Of a stretch of DNA of 64,000 nt, positions 51,964-61,593 are shown piece after piece. Position 1 is the first letter of the stretch, and each line of letters begins with the position of its first letter. The stretch spans positions 44,839,978 to 44,903,977 of the forward strand of contig OY288241.1 of NCBI GenBank assembly GCA_958450325.1, read 5' to 3'. The stretch comes from Agrostemma githago (taxonomy: Eukaryota; Streptophyta; Magnoliopsida; Caryophyllales; Caryophyllaceae). The position numbers were made by a program, and so were the translations under genes. A model generated the notes under the pieces. It made no database searches. It was not told the DNA's origin and saw only the letters and a program-made list of their open reading frames with translations.

Positions 51964-54562
51964 GATAGTCGAAAACAGTCTCGAAGAAAGTCCAGGGACA
52001 AAGATCCGTCCCAAAGAACAGTCCAGAGATTCTCGGAAACTGTGTCGAAGAATGTCCAGGGACAAAGATCCGTCCCAAAAAATAGTCGACAGATAGTCGG
52101 AAATAGTCTCGAAGAAAGTCCAGGGTAAAAGATCTGTCCCAAAGAATAGTCCAGAGATAGTCGGAAACTGTCTCGAAGAAAGTCCAGGGACAAAGACCCA
52201 TCCCAAAGAACAGTTCACAGATTGTCGAAAATTGTCTCGAAGAATGTCCATAGACAAAGATCCGTCTTAAAGAATAGTCTAGAGATAGTCGGCAACTGTC
52301 TCGAAGAAAGTCCAGGGACAAAGATCCATCCCAAAGAATATTCTAGATATAGTTTCCAATTGTATAAAAGAAAGTCCAGGGACAAAGATCCGTCCCAAAT
52401 AACAGTCCAGAGATTGTCGGAAACTATCTCCAAGAAAGTCCAGGGACAAAGATCTGTCCCAAAGAACAGTCCATAGATAGTCGAAAACTGTCTTGATAAA
52501 AGTCCAATGACAAAGATCCGTCCCAAATAACAGTCCAGAGATAGTCGGAAACTGTCTCGAAGAAAGTCCAAGGACAAAGATCCATCCCAAAGAATGGTCC
52601 AGAGATAGTCGGAAACCGTCTCGAAGAAAGTCCAGGGACAAAGACCCATCCCAAAGAACAGTCCAGAGATTGTCGGAAACTGTCTCGAAGAATGTCCAGA
52701 GACAAAGATCCGTCTTAAAGAAATAGTCCAGAGATAGCCGTAAATAGTCTCGATGAAAGTCCAGGGCCAAAGATCCGTCCCAAAGAATAGTCCAGAGATA
52801 GTCGGAAACTGTCTCGAAGAAATTCCAGGGACAAAGACCCATCCCAAAGAACAGTCCAGAGATTGTCGGAAACTGTCTCCAAGAATGTCTAGAGACAAAG
52901 ATCCGTCTTAAGGAATAGTCCAGAGATAGTCGGAAACTATCTCGAAGAAAGTCCATGGACAAAGATCCGTCCCAAAGATCAGTCCAGAGATTTTCGGAAA
53001 CTGTGTCGAAGAATGTCCAGGGACAAATATCCGTCCCAAAAAATAGTCCAGAGATAGCCGGAAACAGTCTCGAAGAAAGTCCAGGGACAAAGATCCGTCC
53101 CAAAGAATATTCCAGAGATAGTTTCCAACTGTATAAAAGGAAGTCCAGGGACAAATATCCGTCCCAAATAACAGTCCAGAGATTGTCGGAAACTATCTCC
53201 AAGAAAGTCCAGGGACAAAGATATGTCCCAAAGAACAGTCCAGAGGTAGTCGAAAACTGTCTCGATAAAAGTCCACGGACAAAGATCCGTCCCAAATAAC
53301 AGTCCAAAGATAGTCGGAAACTGTCTCGAAGAAAGTCCAGGGACAATGATCCGTCCCATAGAACAGTCAAGAGAAAGTCGGCAACTGTCTCGAAGAAAGT
53401 CCAGGGACAAAGATCCATCCCAAAGAACAGTCCAGAGATAGGCGGAAACTGTCTCGAAGAAAGTCCAGGGACAAAGACCCATCCCAAAGAACAGTCCAGA
53501 GATTGTCGGAAACTGTCTCGAAGAATGTCCAGAGACAAAGATCCGTCTTAAAGAATAGTCCAGAGATAGTCGAAAAAAGTCTCTTAGAAAGTCCAGGGAC
53601 AAAGATCCGTCCCAAATAACAGTCCGGAGATTGTCGAAAACTATCTCCAAGAAAGTCCAGGGACAAAGATCTTTCCCAAAGGACAGTCCAAAGATAGTCG
53701 AAAACTGTCTCGATAAAAGTCCAAGGACCAAGATCCGTCCCAAATAACATTCCAGAGATAGTCGGAAACTGTCTCGAAGAAAGTCCAGGGACAAAGATCC
53801 ATCCCAAAGAATAGTCCAGAGATAGTCGGAAACTGTCTCGATGAAAGTCCAGGGACAAAGACCCATCCCAAAGAACAGTTCAGAGATTGTCTAAAATTGT
53901 CTCGAAGAATGTCCAGAGACAAAGATCCGTCTTAAAGAATAGTCTAGAGATAGTAGGCAACTGTCTCGAAGAAAGTTCAGGGACAAAGATCCATCCCAAA
54001 GAATATTCCAGAGATAGTTTCCAACTGTATAAAAGAAAGTCCAGGGACAAAGATCCGTCCCAAATAACAGTCCAGAGATTGTCGGAAACTATCTCCAAGA
54101 AAGTCCAGGGACGAAGATCTGTCCCAAAGAACAGTCCAGAGATAGTCGAAAACTGTCTCGATAAAAGTCCAATGACAAAGATCCGTCCCAAATAACAGTC
54201 CAGAGATAGTCGGAAACTGTCTCGAAGAAAGTCCAGGGACAAAGATCCATCCGAAAGAATAGTCCAGTGATAGTCGGAAACTGTCTCGAAGAAAGTCCAG
54301 GGACAAAGATCCGTCCCAAAGAACAGTCCAGAGATTCTCGGAAACTGTTTCGAAGAATGTCCAGGGACAAAGATCCGTCCCAAAAAATAGTCGACAGATA
54401 GTCGAAAATAGTCTCGAAGAAAGTCCAGGGCCAAAGATCTGTCCCAAAGAATAGTCCAGAGATAGTCGGAAACTGTCTCGAAGAAAGTCCAGGGACAAAG
54501 ACCCATCCCAAAGAACAGTCCAGAGATTGTCGGAAACTGTCTCCAAGAATGTCTAGAGCCAA

Positions 54563-56226
54563 AGATCCGTCTTAAAGAATAGTCCAGAGATAGTCAGAAA
54601 CTGTCTCGGAGAAAGTCCATGGACAAAGATCCGTCCCAAAGATCAGTCCAGAGATTCTCGGAAACTGTGTCGAAGAATGTCCAGGGACAAAGATCCGTCC
54701 CAAAAAATAGTCGACAGATAGTCGGAAATAGTCTCGAAGAAAGTCCAGGGCCAAAGATCTGTCCCAAAGAATAGTCCAGAGATAGTCGGAAACGGTCTCG
54801 AAGAAAGTCCAGGGACAAAGACCCATCCCAAAGAACAGTCCAGAGATTGTCGGAAACTGTCTCCAAGAATGTCTAGAGCCAAAGATCCGTCTTAAAGAAT
54901 AGTCCAGAGATAGTCAGAAACTGTCTCGGAGAAAGTCCATGGACAAAGATCCGTCCCAAAGATCAGTCCAGAGATTCTCGGAAACTGTGTCGAAGAATGT
55001 CCAGGGACAAAGATCCGTCCCAAAAAATAGTCCAGAGATTGTCGGAAACTATCTCCAAGAAAGTCCAAGGACAAAGATATGTCCCAAAGAACAGTCCAGA
55101 GATAGTCGAAAACTGTCTCGATAAAAGTCCACGGACAAAGATCCTTCCCAAATAACAGTCCAGAGATAGTCGGAAACTGTCTCGAAGAAAGTCCAGGGAC
55201 AAAGATCCGTCCCAAAGAACAGTCAAGAGAAAGTCGGCAACTGTCTCGAAGAAAGTCCAGGGACAATGATCCATCCCAAAGAATAGTCCAGAGATAGTCG
55301 GAAACTGTCTCGAAGAAAGTCCAGGGACAAAGACCCATCCCAAAGAACAGTCCAGAGATTGTCGGAAACTGTCTCCAAGAATGTCTAGAGCCAAAGATCC
55401 GTCTTAAAGAATAGTCCAGAGATAGTCAGAAACTGTCTCGGAGAAAGTCCATGGACAAAGATCCGTCCCAAAGACCAGTCCAGAGATTCTCGGAAACTGT
55501 GTCGAAGAATGTCCAGGGACAAAGATCCGTCCCAAAAAATAGTCGACAGATAGTCGGAAATAGTCTCGAAGAAAGTCCAGGGCCAAAGATCTGTCCCAAA
55601 GAATAGTCCAGAGATAGTCGGAAACTGTCTCGAAGAAAGTCCAGGGACAAAGACCCATCCCAAAGAACAGTCCAGAGATTGTCGGAAACTGTCTCCAAGA
55701 ATGTCTAGAGCCAAAGATCCGTCTTAAAGAATAGTCCAGAGATAGTCAGAAACTGTCTCGGAGAAAGTCCATGGACAAAGATCCGTCCCAAAGATCAGTC
55801 CAGAGATTCTCGGAAACTGTGTCGAAGAATGTCCAGGGACAAAGATCCGTCCCAAAAAATAGTCCAGAGATTGTCGGAAACTATCTCCAAGAAAGTCCAA
55901 GGACAAAGATATGTCCCAAAGAACAGTCCAGAGATAGTCGAAAACTGTCTCGATAAAAGTCCACGGACAAAGATCCTTCCCAAATAACAGTCCAGAGATA
56001 GTCGGAAACTGTCTCGAAGAAAGTCCAGGGACAAAGATCCGTCCCAAAGAACAGTCAAGAGAAAGTCGGCAACTGTCTCGAAGAAAGTCCAGGGACAATG
56101 ATCCATCCCAAAGAATAGTCCAGAGATAGTCGGAAACTGTCTCGAAGAAAGTCCAGGGACAAAGACCCATCCCAAAGAACAGTCCAGAGATTGTCGGAAA
56201 CTGTGTCGAAGAATGTCCAGAGACAA
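54563..56226 (+). repeat. 832-bp higher-order repeat (13 monomers), two copies
   Basis: About 54563-55394 recurs in 55395-56226 at 832 bp. The unit is itself built of a duplicated 320-bp (five-monomer) segment carrying the GTCTAGAGCCAAAG variant, which occurs at about 54545, 54865, 55385 and 55697. The shift of a neighbouring match at 56858 is 1,087 bp, i.e. 17 monomers minus the 1-bp deletion near 56498. Confidence 0.7.
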
Positions 56227-57718
56227 AAATCCGTCTTATAGAATACTCCAGAGATAGTCGGAAACAGTCTCTTAGAAAGTCCAGGGACAAAGATCCGTCC
56301 CAAAGAATATTCCAGAGTTAGTTTCCACCTGTATAAAAGAAAGTCCAGGGACAAAGATCCGTCCCAAATAACAGTCCAGAGATTGTCGGAAACTATCTCC
56401 AAGAAAGTCCAGGGACAAAGATCTGTCCCAATGAACAGTCCAAAGATAGTCGAAAACTGTCTCGATAAAAGTCCAAGGACAAAGATCCGTCCCAAATACA
56501 GTCCTGAGATAGTCGAAAACAGTCACGAAGAAAGTCCGGGGACAAAGATCCGTCCCAAAGAACAGTCCAGAGATTCTCGGAAACTGTGTCGAAGAATGTC
56601 CAGGGACAAAGATCCGTCCCAAAAAATAGTCGACAGATAGTCGGAAATAGTCTCGAAGAAAGTCCAGGGTCAAAGATCTGTCCCAAAGAATAGTCCAGAG
56701 ATAGTCGGAAACTGTCTCGAAGAAAGTCCAGGGACAAAGACCCATCCCAAAGAACAGTCCAGAGATTGTCGGAAACTGTCTCCAAGAATGTCTAGAGCCA
56801 AAGATCCGTCTTAAAGAATAGTCCAGAGATATTCAGAAACTGTCTCGGAGAAAGTCCATGGACAAAGATCCGTCCCAAAGATCAGTCCAGAGATTCTCGG
56901 AAACTGTGTCGAAGAATGTCCAAGGACAAAGATCCGTCCCAAAAAATAGTCCAGAGATTGTAGGAAACTATCTCCAAGAAAGTCCAAGGACAAAGATATG
57001 TCCCAAAGAACAGTCCATAGATAGTCGAAAACTGTCTCGATAAAAGTCCACGGACAAAGATCCGTCCCAAATAACAATCCAGAGATAGTCGGAAACTGTC
57101 TCGAAGAAAGTCCAGGGACGAAGATCCGTCCCAAAGAACAGTCAAGAGAAAGTCGGCAACTGTCTCGAAGAAAGTCCAGGGACAATGATCCATCCCAAAG
57201 AATAGTCCAGAGATAGTCGGAAACTGTCTCGAAGAAAGTCCAAGGACAAAGACCCATCCCAAAGAACAGTCCAGAGATTGTCGGAAACTGTGTCGAAGAA
57301 TGTCCAGAGACAAAAATCCGTCTTATAGAATACTCCAGAGATAGTCGGAAACAGTCTCTTAGAAAGTCCAGGGACAAAGATCCGTCCCAAAGAATATTCC
57401 AGAGTTAGTTTCCACCTGTATAAAAGAAAGTCCAGGGACAAAGATCCGTCCCAAATAACAGTCCAGAGATTGTCGGAAACTATCTCCAAGAAAGTCCAGG
57501 GACAAAGATCTGTCCCAATGAACAGTCCAAAGATAGTCGAAAACTGTCTCGATAAAAGTCCAAGGACAAAGATCCGTCCCAAATAACAGTCCTGAGATAG
57601 TCGAAAACAGTCTCGAAGAAAGTCCAGGGACAAAGATCCATCCCAAAGGATAGTCCAGAGATAGTCGGAAGCTGTCTCGAAGAAAGTCCAGGGCCAAAGA
57701 CCCATCCCAAAGAACAGT

Positions 57719-58260
57719 TCACAGATTGTCGAAAATTATCTCGAAGAATGTCCGTAGACAAAGATCCGTCTTAAAGAATAGTCTAGAGATAGTCGGCAAC
57801 TGTCTCGAAGAAAGTCCAGGGACAAAGATCCATCCCAAAGAATATTCCAGATATAGTTTCCAATTGTATAAAAGAAAGTCCAGGGACAAAGATCCGTCCC
57901 AAATAACAGTCCAGAGATTGTCGGAAACTATCTCCAAGAAAGTCCAGGGACAAAGATCTGTCCCAAAGAACAGTCCATAGATAGTCGAAAACTGTCTCGA
58001 TAAAAGTCCAATGACAAAGATCCGTCCCAAATAACAGTCCAGAGATAGTCGGAAACTGTCTCGAAGAAAGTCCAAGGACAAAGATCCATCCCAAAGAATG
58101 GTCCAGAGATAGTCGGAAACTGTCTCGAAGAAAGTCCAGGAACAAAGACCCATCCCAAAGAACAGTACAGAGATTGTCGGAAACTGTCTCGAAGAATGTC
58201 CAGAGACAAAGATCCGTCTTAAAGAAATAGTCCAGAGATAGTCGGAAACCGTCTCGAAGT
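57719..58260 (+). repeat. Terminal array segment, copy of 52215-52760
   Basis: The last half kilobase of satellite repeats the segment at about 52215-52760 at a shift of 5,504 bp (86 monomers). It includes the same 1-bp insertion that gives TTAAAGAAATAGTCC at about 52715 and 58219, a shared derived slip that shows common descent. The copy ends with the retroelement junction at 58295/58296. Confidence 0.7.
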
Positions 58261-58637
58261 AAGTCCAGGGACAAAGATCTGTCCCAAAGAACAGTTGATT
58301 AGTGTAGTTTGTAGTGCCTATTTCGTAGTATTTTGGTCCCATTTTCCTTGTAGAATCGCTCCTTGGGAGCGGTTTAGGGACTTCTTATGCTTCCTTTAGT
58401 TCGTTTCAGGTTCCCGAGACCGATTTGGAAGAGTTGGAGCGACTCCGACTCGATACATACACATTTTGGAGCCAACGAGATAAAGGAACGATGACTCGAT
58501 GCTTTGGAATCGACCCCGAGACCTTGGGACCCAATCCCGAGCCTCCGAGACCCGATCCCGAGTCCCGAGAATCGATGTGAAGTCTATGTGAAGCAAGGAG
58601 GAACCCTAAAGATCATATTGGAGGCCTACAAGACCCA

Positions 58638-58781
58638 TCCTGACCGGGAAGGATGCCATCCCGATCGGGATGAGGTGCACAAAAGAGGATGCCACTGTTT
58701 TGGGTCCCTCCCGACCGGGACCAGTCCCTCCCGGCCGGGACCGACACCTTCCCGACCGGGACCACCTCCTCCCGGTCGGGA
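58638..58781 (+). promoter_or_regulatory. Cluster of six 12-bp palindromes upstream of the TATA box
   Basis: Six sites fit or nearly fit TCCCGRYCGGGA: 58638 (TCCTGACCGGGA, one mismatch), 58659, 58709, 58729, 58750 and 58770. Start-to-start spacings are 21, 50, 20, 21 and 20 bp. They lie about 55-200 bp upstream of the TATA box in the putative U3. The arrangement is that of a multimerised binding site or enhancer; the factor is unknown. The sites are rich in CG dinucleotides and so could also be dense methylation targets. Confidence 0.55.
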
Positions 58782-58836
58782 AGGGCTGCTGCTACCCCGC
58801 GCTTCATTCTTCTCTTCTCCTTTCCATTTTTAACCC

Positions 58837-58844
58837 TATAAATA
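58837..58844 (+). promoter_or_regulatory. TATA box of the LTR
   Basis: TATAAATA follows a pyrimidine-rich stretch and precedes a C-rich run. It is a good plant TATA consensus. In an LTR it would set the U3/R boundary about 25-35 bp downstream, near 58865-58880. The placement is inferred from motif and context. Confidence 0.6.
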
Positions 58845-58910
58845 CCCCCCCTCTTGTATTAAGGCACTATCTTAGCTGATGTTCTTCAAACCCTAGACTA
58901 CTTTAGGTTA

Positions 58911-58940
58911 GATTAGTGTAGATTAGTGTAGATTAGTCGG
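58911..58940 (+). repeat. Short 10-bp direct repeats after the TATA box
   Basis: GATTAGTGTA occurs twice in tandem (58911-58930) followed by the related GATTAGTCGG (58931-58940). The same 11-mer GATTAGTGTAG is found at the very start of the LTR (58297-58307). They would lie just inside the transcribed R/U5 part. Function unknown. Confidence 0.6.
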
Positions 58941-59772
58941 TAATTAGTAGTTAATCTTAGTTTAGTACTTGTAAGGAAATTCTTCAAGATCTTCACCAAG
59001 CTTGACAACCTTGGTGGTTTGTTTTGGGTTTTCTTCATTAATGCAAGTTTCAATCTTTCTCCTTCACTAGTATGGTATAATCCTCTTCCTTTTTACTCTT
59101 TATCTTGTTTAATTCATCCAAGTTTGCATCTTTGATTGTTGTATTGTTCTTAGTTCATTTTTTTCAATAGTTTCATTATGGATGTTTTGATTCTTGTGTT
59201 GATTTCTCTTGTTCTTGTTAGTTGTAGTTTGATTATGTTAGAGTAGTGTTCTTGCTAGGGTTAGTAAGGTGATTAGGATGTTAATTGGATGATTAAGGGT
59301 TTGTTGGAGATGTTGGTGGAAGATTTGAGGTTTCTTCTTGAGTGATGCACATTACATGTTTGATGGAATGCTTGAATGACTAAGTAAGTTAAATTGCTTG
59401 TTTTTCTTGCTTTCCTTTGTCGTGTGTATCGCCGGATGGGTTCCATGAGGAACCTCTAGGTCGTGCGTCCTAGATTACCCTACTACCGCTTTCACTCTAA
59501 CTCCTCCTTGGCCATTCCGTTACCCCTTTGACCCCGACCTAATCCTAGCCCGTTTTCCTTAGTTGTTCTTCCTAGTTATAGTCTAGCTCTCTCCCCTTCT
59601 ATCATTCTATAGTTTAGCTCGTTGACTTAGTCTAGTATTTGGGCCGACCTAGTCTAGACGCCTCTTACCGTCCCCGTGGATTCGACCCGACTTACCCTAT
59701 CTACCCAAGTTAGGATTAGCCGGTTATTTATTTGACGGTTGGGATTCCACGACAAATCCCTTCCCATCAAAT

Positions 59773-59790
59773 TGGCGCCGTTGCCGGGGA
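59773..59790 (+). other. Retroelement primer binding site (tRNA-Asp type)
   Basis: TGGCGCCGTTGCCGGGGA is complementary over 18 nt to the 3' end of plant tRNA-Asp(GUC) including CCA, as I recall that tRNA. It lies three bases after the putative LTR end. It would prime minus-strand DNA synthesis. This is the strongest single piece of evidence that the region is an LTR retroelement. Confidence 0.85.
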
Positions 59791-60024
59791 CGGTGCTAGT
59801 TTAGACTTTGTTTTCCTAGTTACTTGACTTTGTCTTTGTGTTTGTGTTTTTCATTTTCCTTTTTGTTACCTTGCTTCTTGTGTGTGTGTGGTTTATTTCT
59901 CTCTTGTCTAGTGCCCAAAAAGCACTAGACTTCTCACGTTTGTTCTTAGTCTACAGTTTGTGCTTAGAGGTGGTGACTATCTTCTTCTTGCGATTAAGAG
60001 CCGCTTTAACGGACGGTTGCTAGA
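59791..60024 (+). other. Leader between primer site and ORF, with an upstream ORF
   Basis: This 234-bp, T-rich stretch separates the primer site from the main ORF. A 61-codon open frame at 59838-60023 begins with a run of hydrophobic residues and stops with TAG one base before the ATG at 60025, in a different frame. It is probably a by-product of T-richness but could act as an upstream ORF that affects translation of the main ORF. No packaging signal can be recognised by eye. Confidence 0.5.
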
Positions 60025-61425
60025 ATGAGTGGTTTCCAACCGGGTATGGACTACGATTTTCGAGCAAGCATGGGGTTTGATCTAAACTCCACACACTCGG
60101 GAGCCGATATGAGCTACTCCTCTTCTTCCATGAACCAAGGGTATGACATGACGTCCCCCTACCATAATCAAGCTTCTTGGGGTGATCAAGACTCTAGTGG
60201 GTATGAACCTCAAGGTTATGAAAATGGCTACCAACAAGTGAACGATTACCAATCCTACGATCATGGTGACTATTACTCGAGTTATCAATGTGAACCCACC
60301 ATGTTCAATCAAGATTCACCTTATGGAAGCCAATACCACCAAGACCCACCATATTACCCTCCACCCCAACCACAATATGAACCCCATGACCCACAATACT
60401 ACCAACCACCCCAACCTTGCTACCAACAATATGATGCCCCACCCCTTGGGCATCATCAAGACACCATGTTTAATCAAGATTATCAAGATTATCATCAAGA
60501 TTATCAAGATTATCATGGAGATTATCAAGACCCCAATGATCACCAATTGCCCGACATGGAAGAGTATCAATCACTTCTTCAAATGCAAAGGAGCCTTCAA
60601 GAAACGGCCATTCAATTGCGAAAACAACAAGATGAATTAATGGCCCAAATTCGAAGGGGAAACGAGGCGAGGAATGCTCATTTAAATGCATTAGCGGTTC
60701 AAACCGTAATGTCTTTATCCCGAGCATCACATTTAGATGGAGGGTGCCCACTTGAGAGAGAGGAGCAACCTAATCACGAAGCCGCCAATGTAGTTCCCTT
60801 TGATAGAGAGATTTGCTTTGAAGAACCTCAATCGTCTACCCAAAAAGAGACGGATGAGGATATAACCCTTAGTGAAGGTAACATTGGTGAGGAATTGGAG
60901 GAGGATAGTGAGTTGGATGGTTTGGTGGAGTTTGTGGAGTTGTTGGGTGAGATTATTACCCTCGAGTTGCCCTTGTGCGATAGTTTGGACAAGCATCAAG
61001 AGCCCCTTGCTAGTACACCGAAAGATGACTTGGAAGAGATTGAAACCGCCGGTAGAAGTTTTGATTCTCCTTTCCAAGATGATGTGGGGCCGAGTGATGA
61101 ATATGGGGAACCACAACTTGAGGAAAGTGTGGGGGTATGCATTGAGGAGATGAGGCCAAAACCGCTTTTTGTGCCTTGTTTCTTGGAGATGAAGCTTGCT
61201 AATGATTGGAGGCGATGCCTAGGGAGGAAGAGGCCGGTGAAGCTCATAGGATGGATAGACCCCGAATATGACATGAATGATGATTTTGGGTCTTGGAAAT
61301 CCTACTTCTTGCCTCCGCCTTGGAGGCCGTGGAGGTTGGCAAAGCTCGAGCGCTTCTTGGGCCTCCACTATGATGTCGGTAGCGCGTTCGACTTGCTCCT
61401 CCATGCCCTTGAGGGCTACGGTTGA
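60025..61425 (+). CDS. Uncharacterised 466-residue protein in the gag position of the LTR element
   Basis: This is the only convincing coding sequence in the window. The ATG at 60025 is the first in frame and follows the leader; the stop TGA is at 61423-61425. Residues 1-175 are low complexity and rich in Y, Q, S, P, D and G, with a run of DYQDYH-type repeats at about 152-172. Residues about 178-225 look like an amphipathic, probably coiled-coil helix (LLQMQRSLQETAIQLRK). Residues about 240-385 are acidic. The C-terminus is basic and aromatic, with CLGRKRP near 397 and PPPWRPWRL near 430-438. I see no CCHC zinc knuckle, no typical Retrotrans_gag core and no protease or polymerase motif. Position suggests a gag-like or accessory protein of a non-autonomous element; sequence alone does not show a function. 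The frame is intact, so the copy may be young or under selection. Confidence 0.75.
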   Translation: MSGFQPGMDYDFRASMGFDLNSTHSGADMSYSSSSMNQGYDMTSPYHNQASWGDQDSSGYEPQGYENGYQQVNDYQSYDHGDYYSSYQCEPTMFNQDSPYGSQYHQDPPYYPPPQPQYEPHDPQYYQPPQPCYQQYDAPPLGHHQDTMFNQDYQDYHQDYQDYHGDYQDPNDHQLPDMEEYQSLLQMQRSLQETAIQLRKQQDELMAQIRRGNEARNAHLNALAVQTVMSLSRASHLDGGCPLEREEQPNHEAANVVPFDREICFEEPQSSTQKETDEDITLSEGNIGEELEEDSELDGLVEFVELLGEIITLELPLCDSLDKHQEPLASTPKDDLEEIETAGRSFDSPFQDDVGPSDEYGEPQLEESVGVCIEEMRPKPLFVPCFLEMKLANDWRRCLGRKRPVKLIGWIDPEYDMNDDFGSWKSYFLPPPWRPWRLAKLERFLGLHYDVGSAFDLLLHALEGYG

Positions 61426-61593
61426 AGGGGAGTCCACCATCCTAGGTTTGACGGAGTTCCTAAAGAACCGTCATGTTGTATATTCCCCCTTCCTCTTCTT
61501 TAGAGTACTTGTGCTTGTATTTGTGTGTTTTGTTTCTTGAATTTGTTTGTTTTTGTGGGATTCTTGTAATTGTTTTGGTATTTTGATGAGCGA
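61426..61593 (+). other. Non-coding internal sequence after the ORF
   Basis: This 168-bp, T-rich stretch follows the stop codon. It has no open frame continuing the element, no polypurine tract that I can recognise and no start of a second LTR resembling 58296. It ends where a TGTAATCCCC sequence begins and composition becomes AT-rich. Confidence 0.5.

Larger units (their letters stand above)
33201..58295 (+). repeat. 64-bp satellite array, right block (forward orientation)
   Basis: About 392 further units in the same orientation as the left block run from the gap to the retroelement junction. The monomer variants overlap with those of the left block but combine differently: units with GTCGATAAAAG-like and GTCTTAAAGAATAG-like words and the AAAAAATAGTCGACAG variant are characteristic here. 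HORs of 2,048, 3,584, 1,152 and 832 bp follow each other. Register slips are few: a 1-bp insertion near 52720 and a 1-bp deletion near 56498. The last recognisable satellite bases are ACAGT at 58291-58295. Confidence 0.97.
58296..59769 (+). repeat. Putative 5' LTR (1,474 bp)
   Basis: The segment starts TGATTAGTG exactly where the satellite stops and ends CCCATCA three bases before the primer binding site. The ends give the expected TG...CA and a 4-bp inverted TGAT/ATCA. A TATA box at 58837 places U3 in the first roughly 570 bp, with a T-rich and pyrimidine-rich R/U5 behind it. No second LTR is in the window, so the limits rest on motifs and on the sharp junction, not on comparison of two LTR copies. 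Confidence 0.65.
58296..61593 (+). mobile_element. Partial Ty3/gypsy-like LTR retroelement (Athila-like priming), non-autonomous or truncated
   Basis: The order 5' LTR, tRNA-type primer binding site, leader and long ORF is that of an LTR retroelement in plus orientation. The tRNA-Asp primer site is characteristic of Athila-type Ty3/gypsy elements, as I recall the family. No protease, reverse transcriptase, RNase H, integrase or second LTR is visible before the sequence changes at about 61594. Either the element is a naturally non-autonomous type with one ORF, or its 3' part lies beyond a nested insertion. The left edge directly abuts the satellite, so it either inserted into the array or marks its border. 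Confidence 0.75.

Noticed and set aside
52279..53538. Long minus-strand ORFs (up to 419 codons) as protein-coding genes
   Set aside because: They are translations of the satellite, cycle through three frames with a 192-nt period, overlap equally open frames, and have no promoter, Kozak-like context or domain.
1..58295. CRISPR-like look: a conserved partly palindromic 31-bp half alternating with a variable 33-bp half
   Set aside because: The variable halves are clearly related to each other, recur in HOR order and number about 900. There are no cas genes, and the surroundings are plant retroelement DNA.
1..58295. rDNA spacer subrepeats or telomeric repeats
   Set aside because: No rRNA gene, no TTTAGGG-type motif, and the size and HOR structure fit a satellite instead.
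58504..58833. Proline-rich 109-codon ORF in the LTR
   Set aside because: It is read through the palindromic GC-rich cluster and overlaps other frames in the putative U3; no coding signature.
60082..61274. Minus-strand and alternate-frame ORFs over the 466-codon gene
   Set aside because: They are shadows of the plus-strand coding sequence with composition-driven hydrophobic or H/N-rich translations.
58296..61593. Complete autonomous retrotransposon
   Set aside because: No protease, reverse transcriptase, RNase H, integrase, polypurine tract or 3' LTR could be found in the window.
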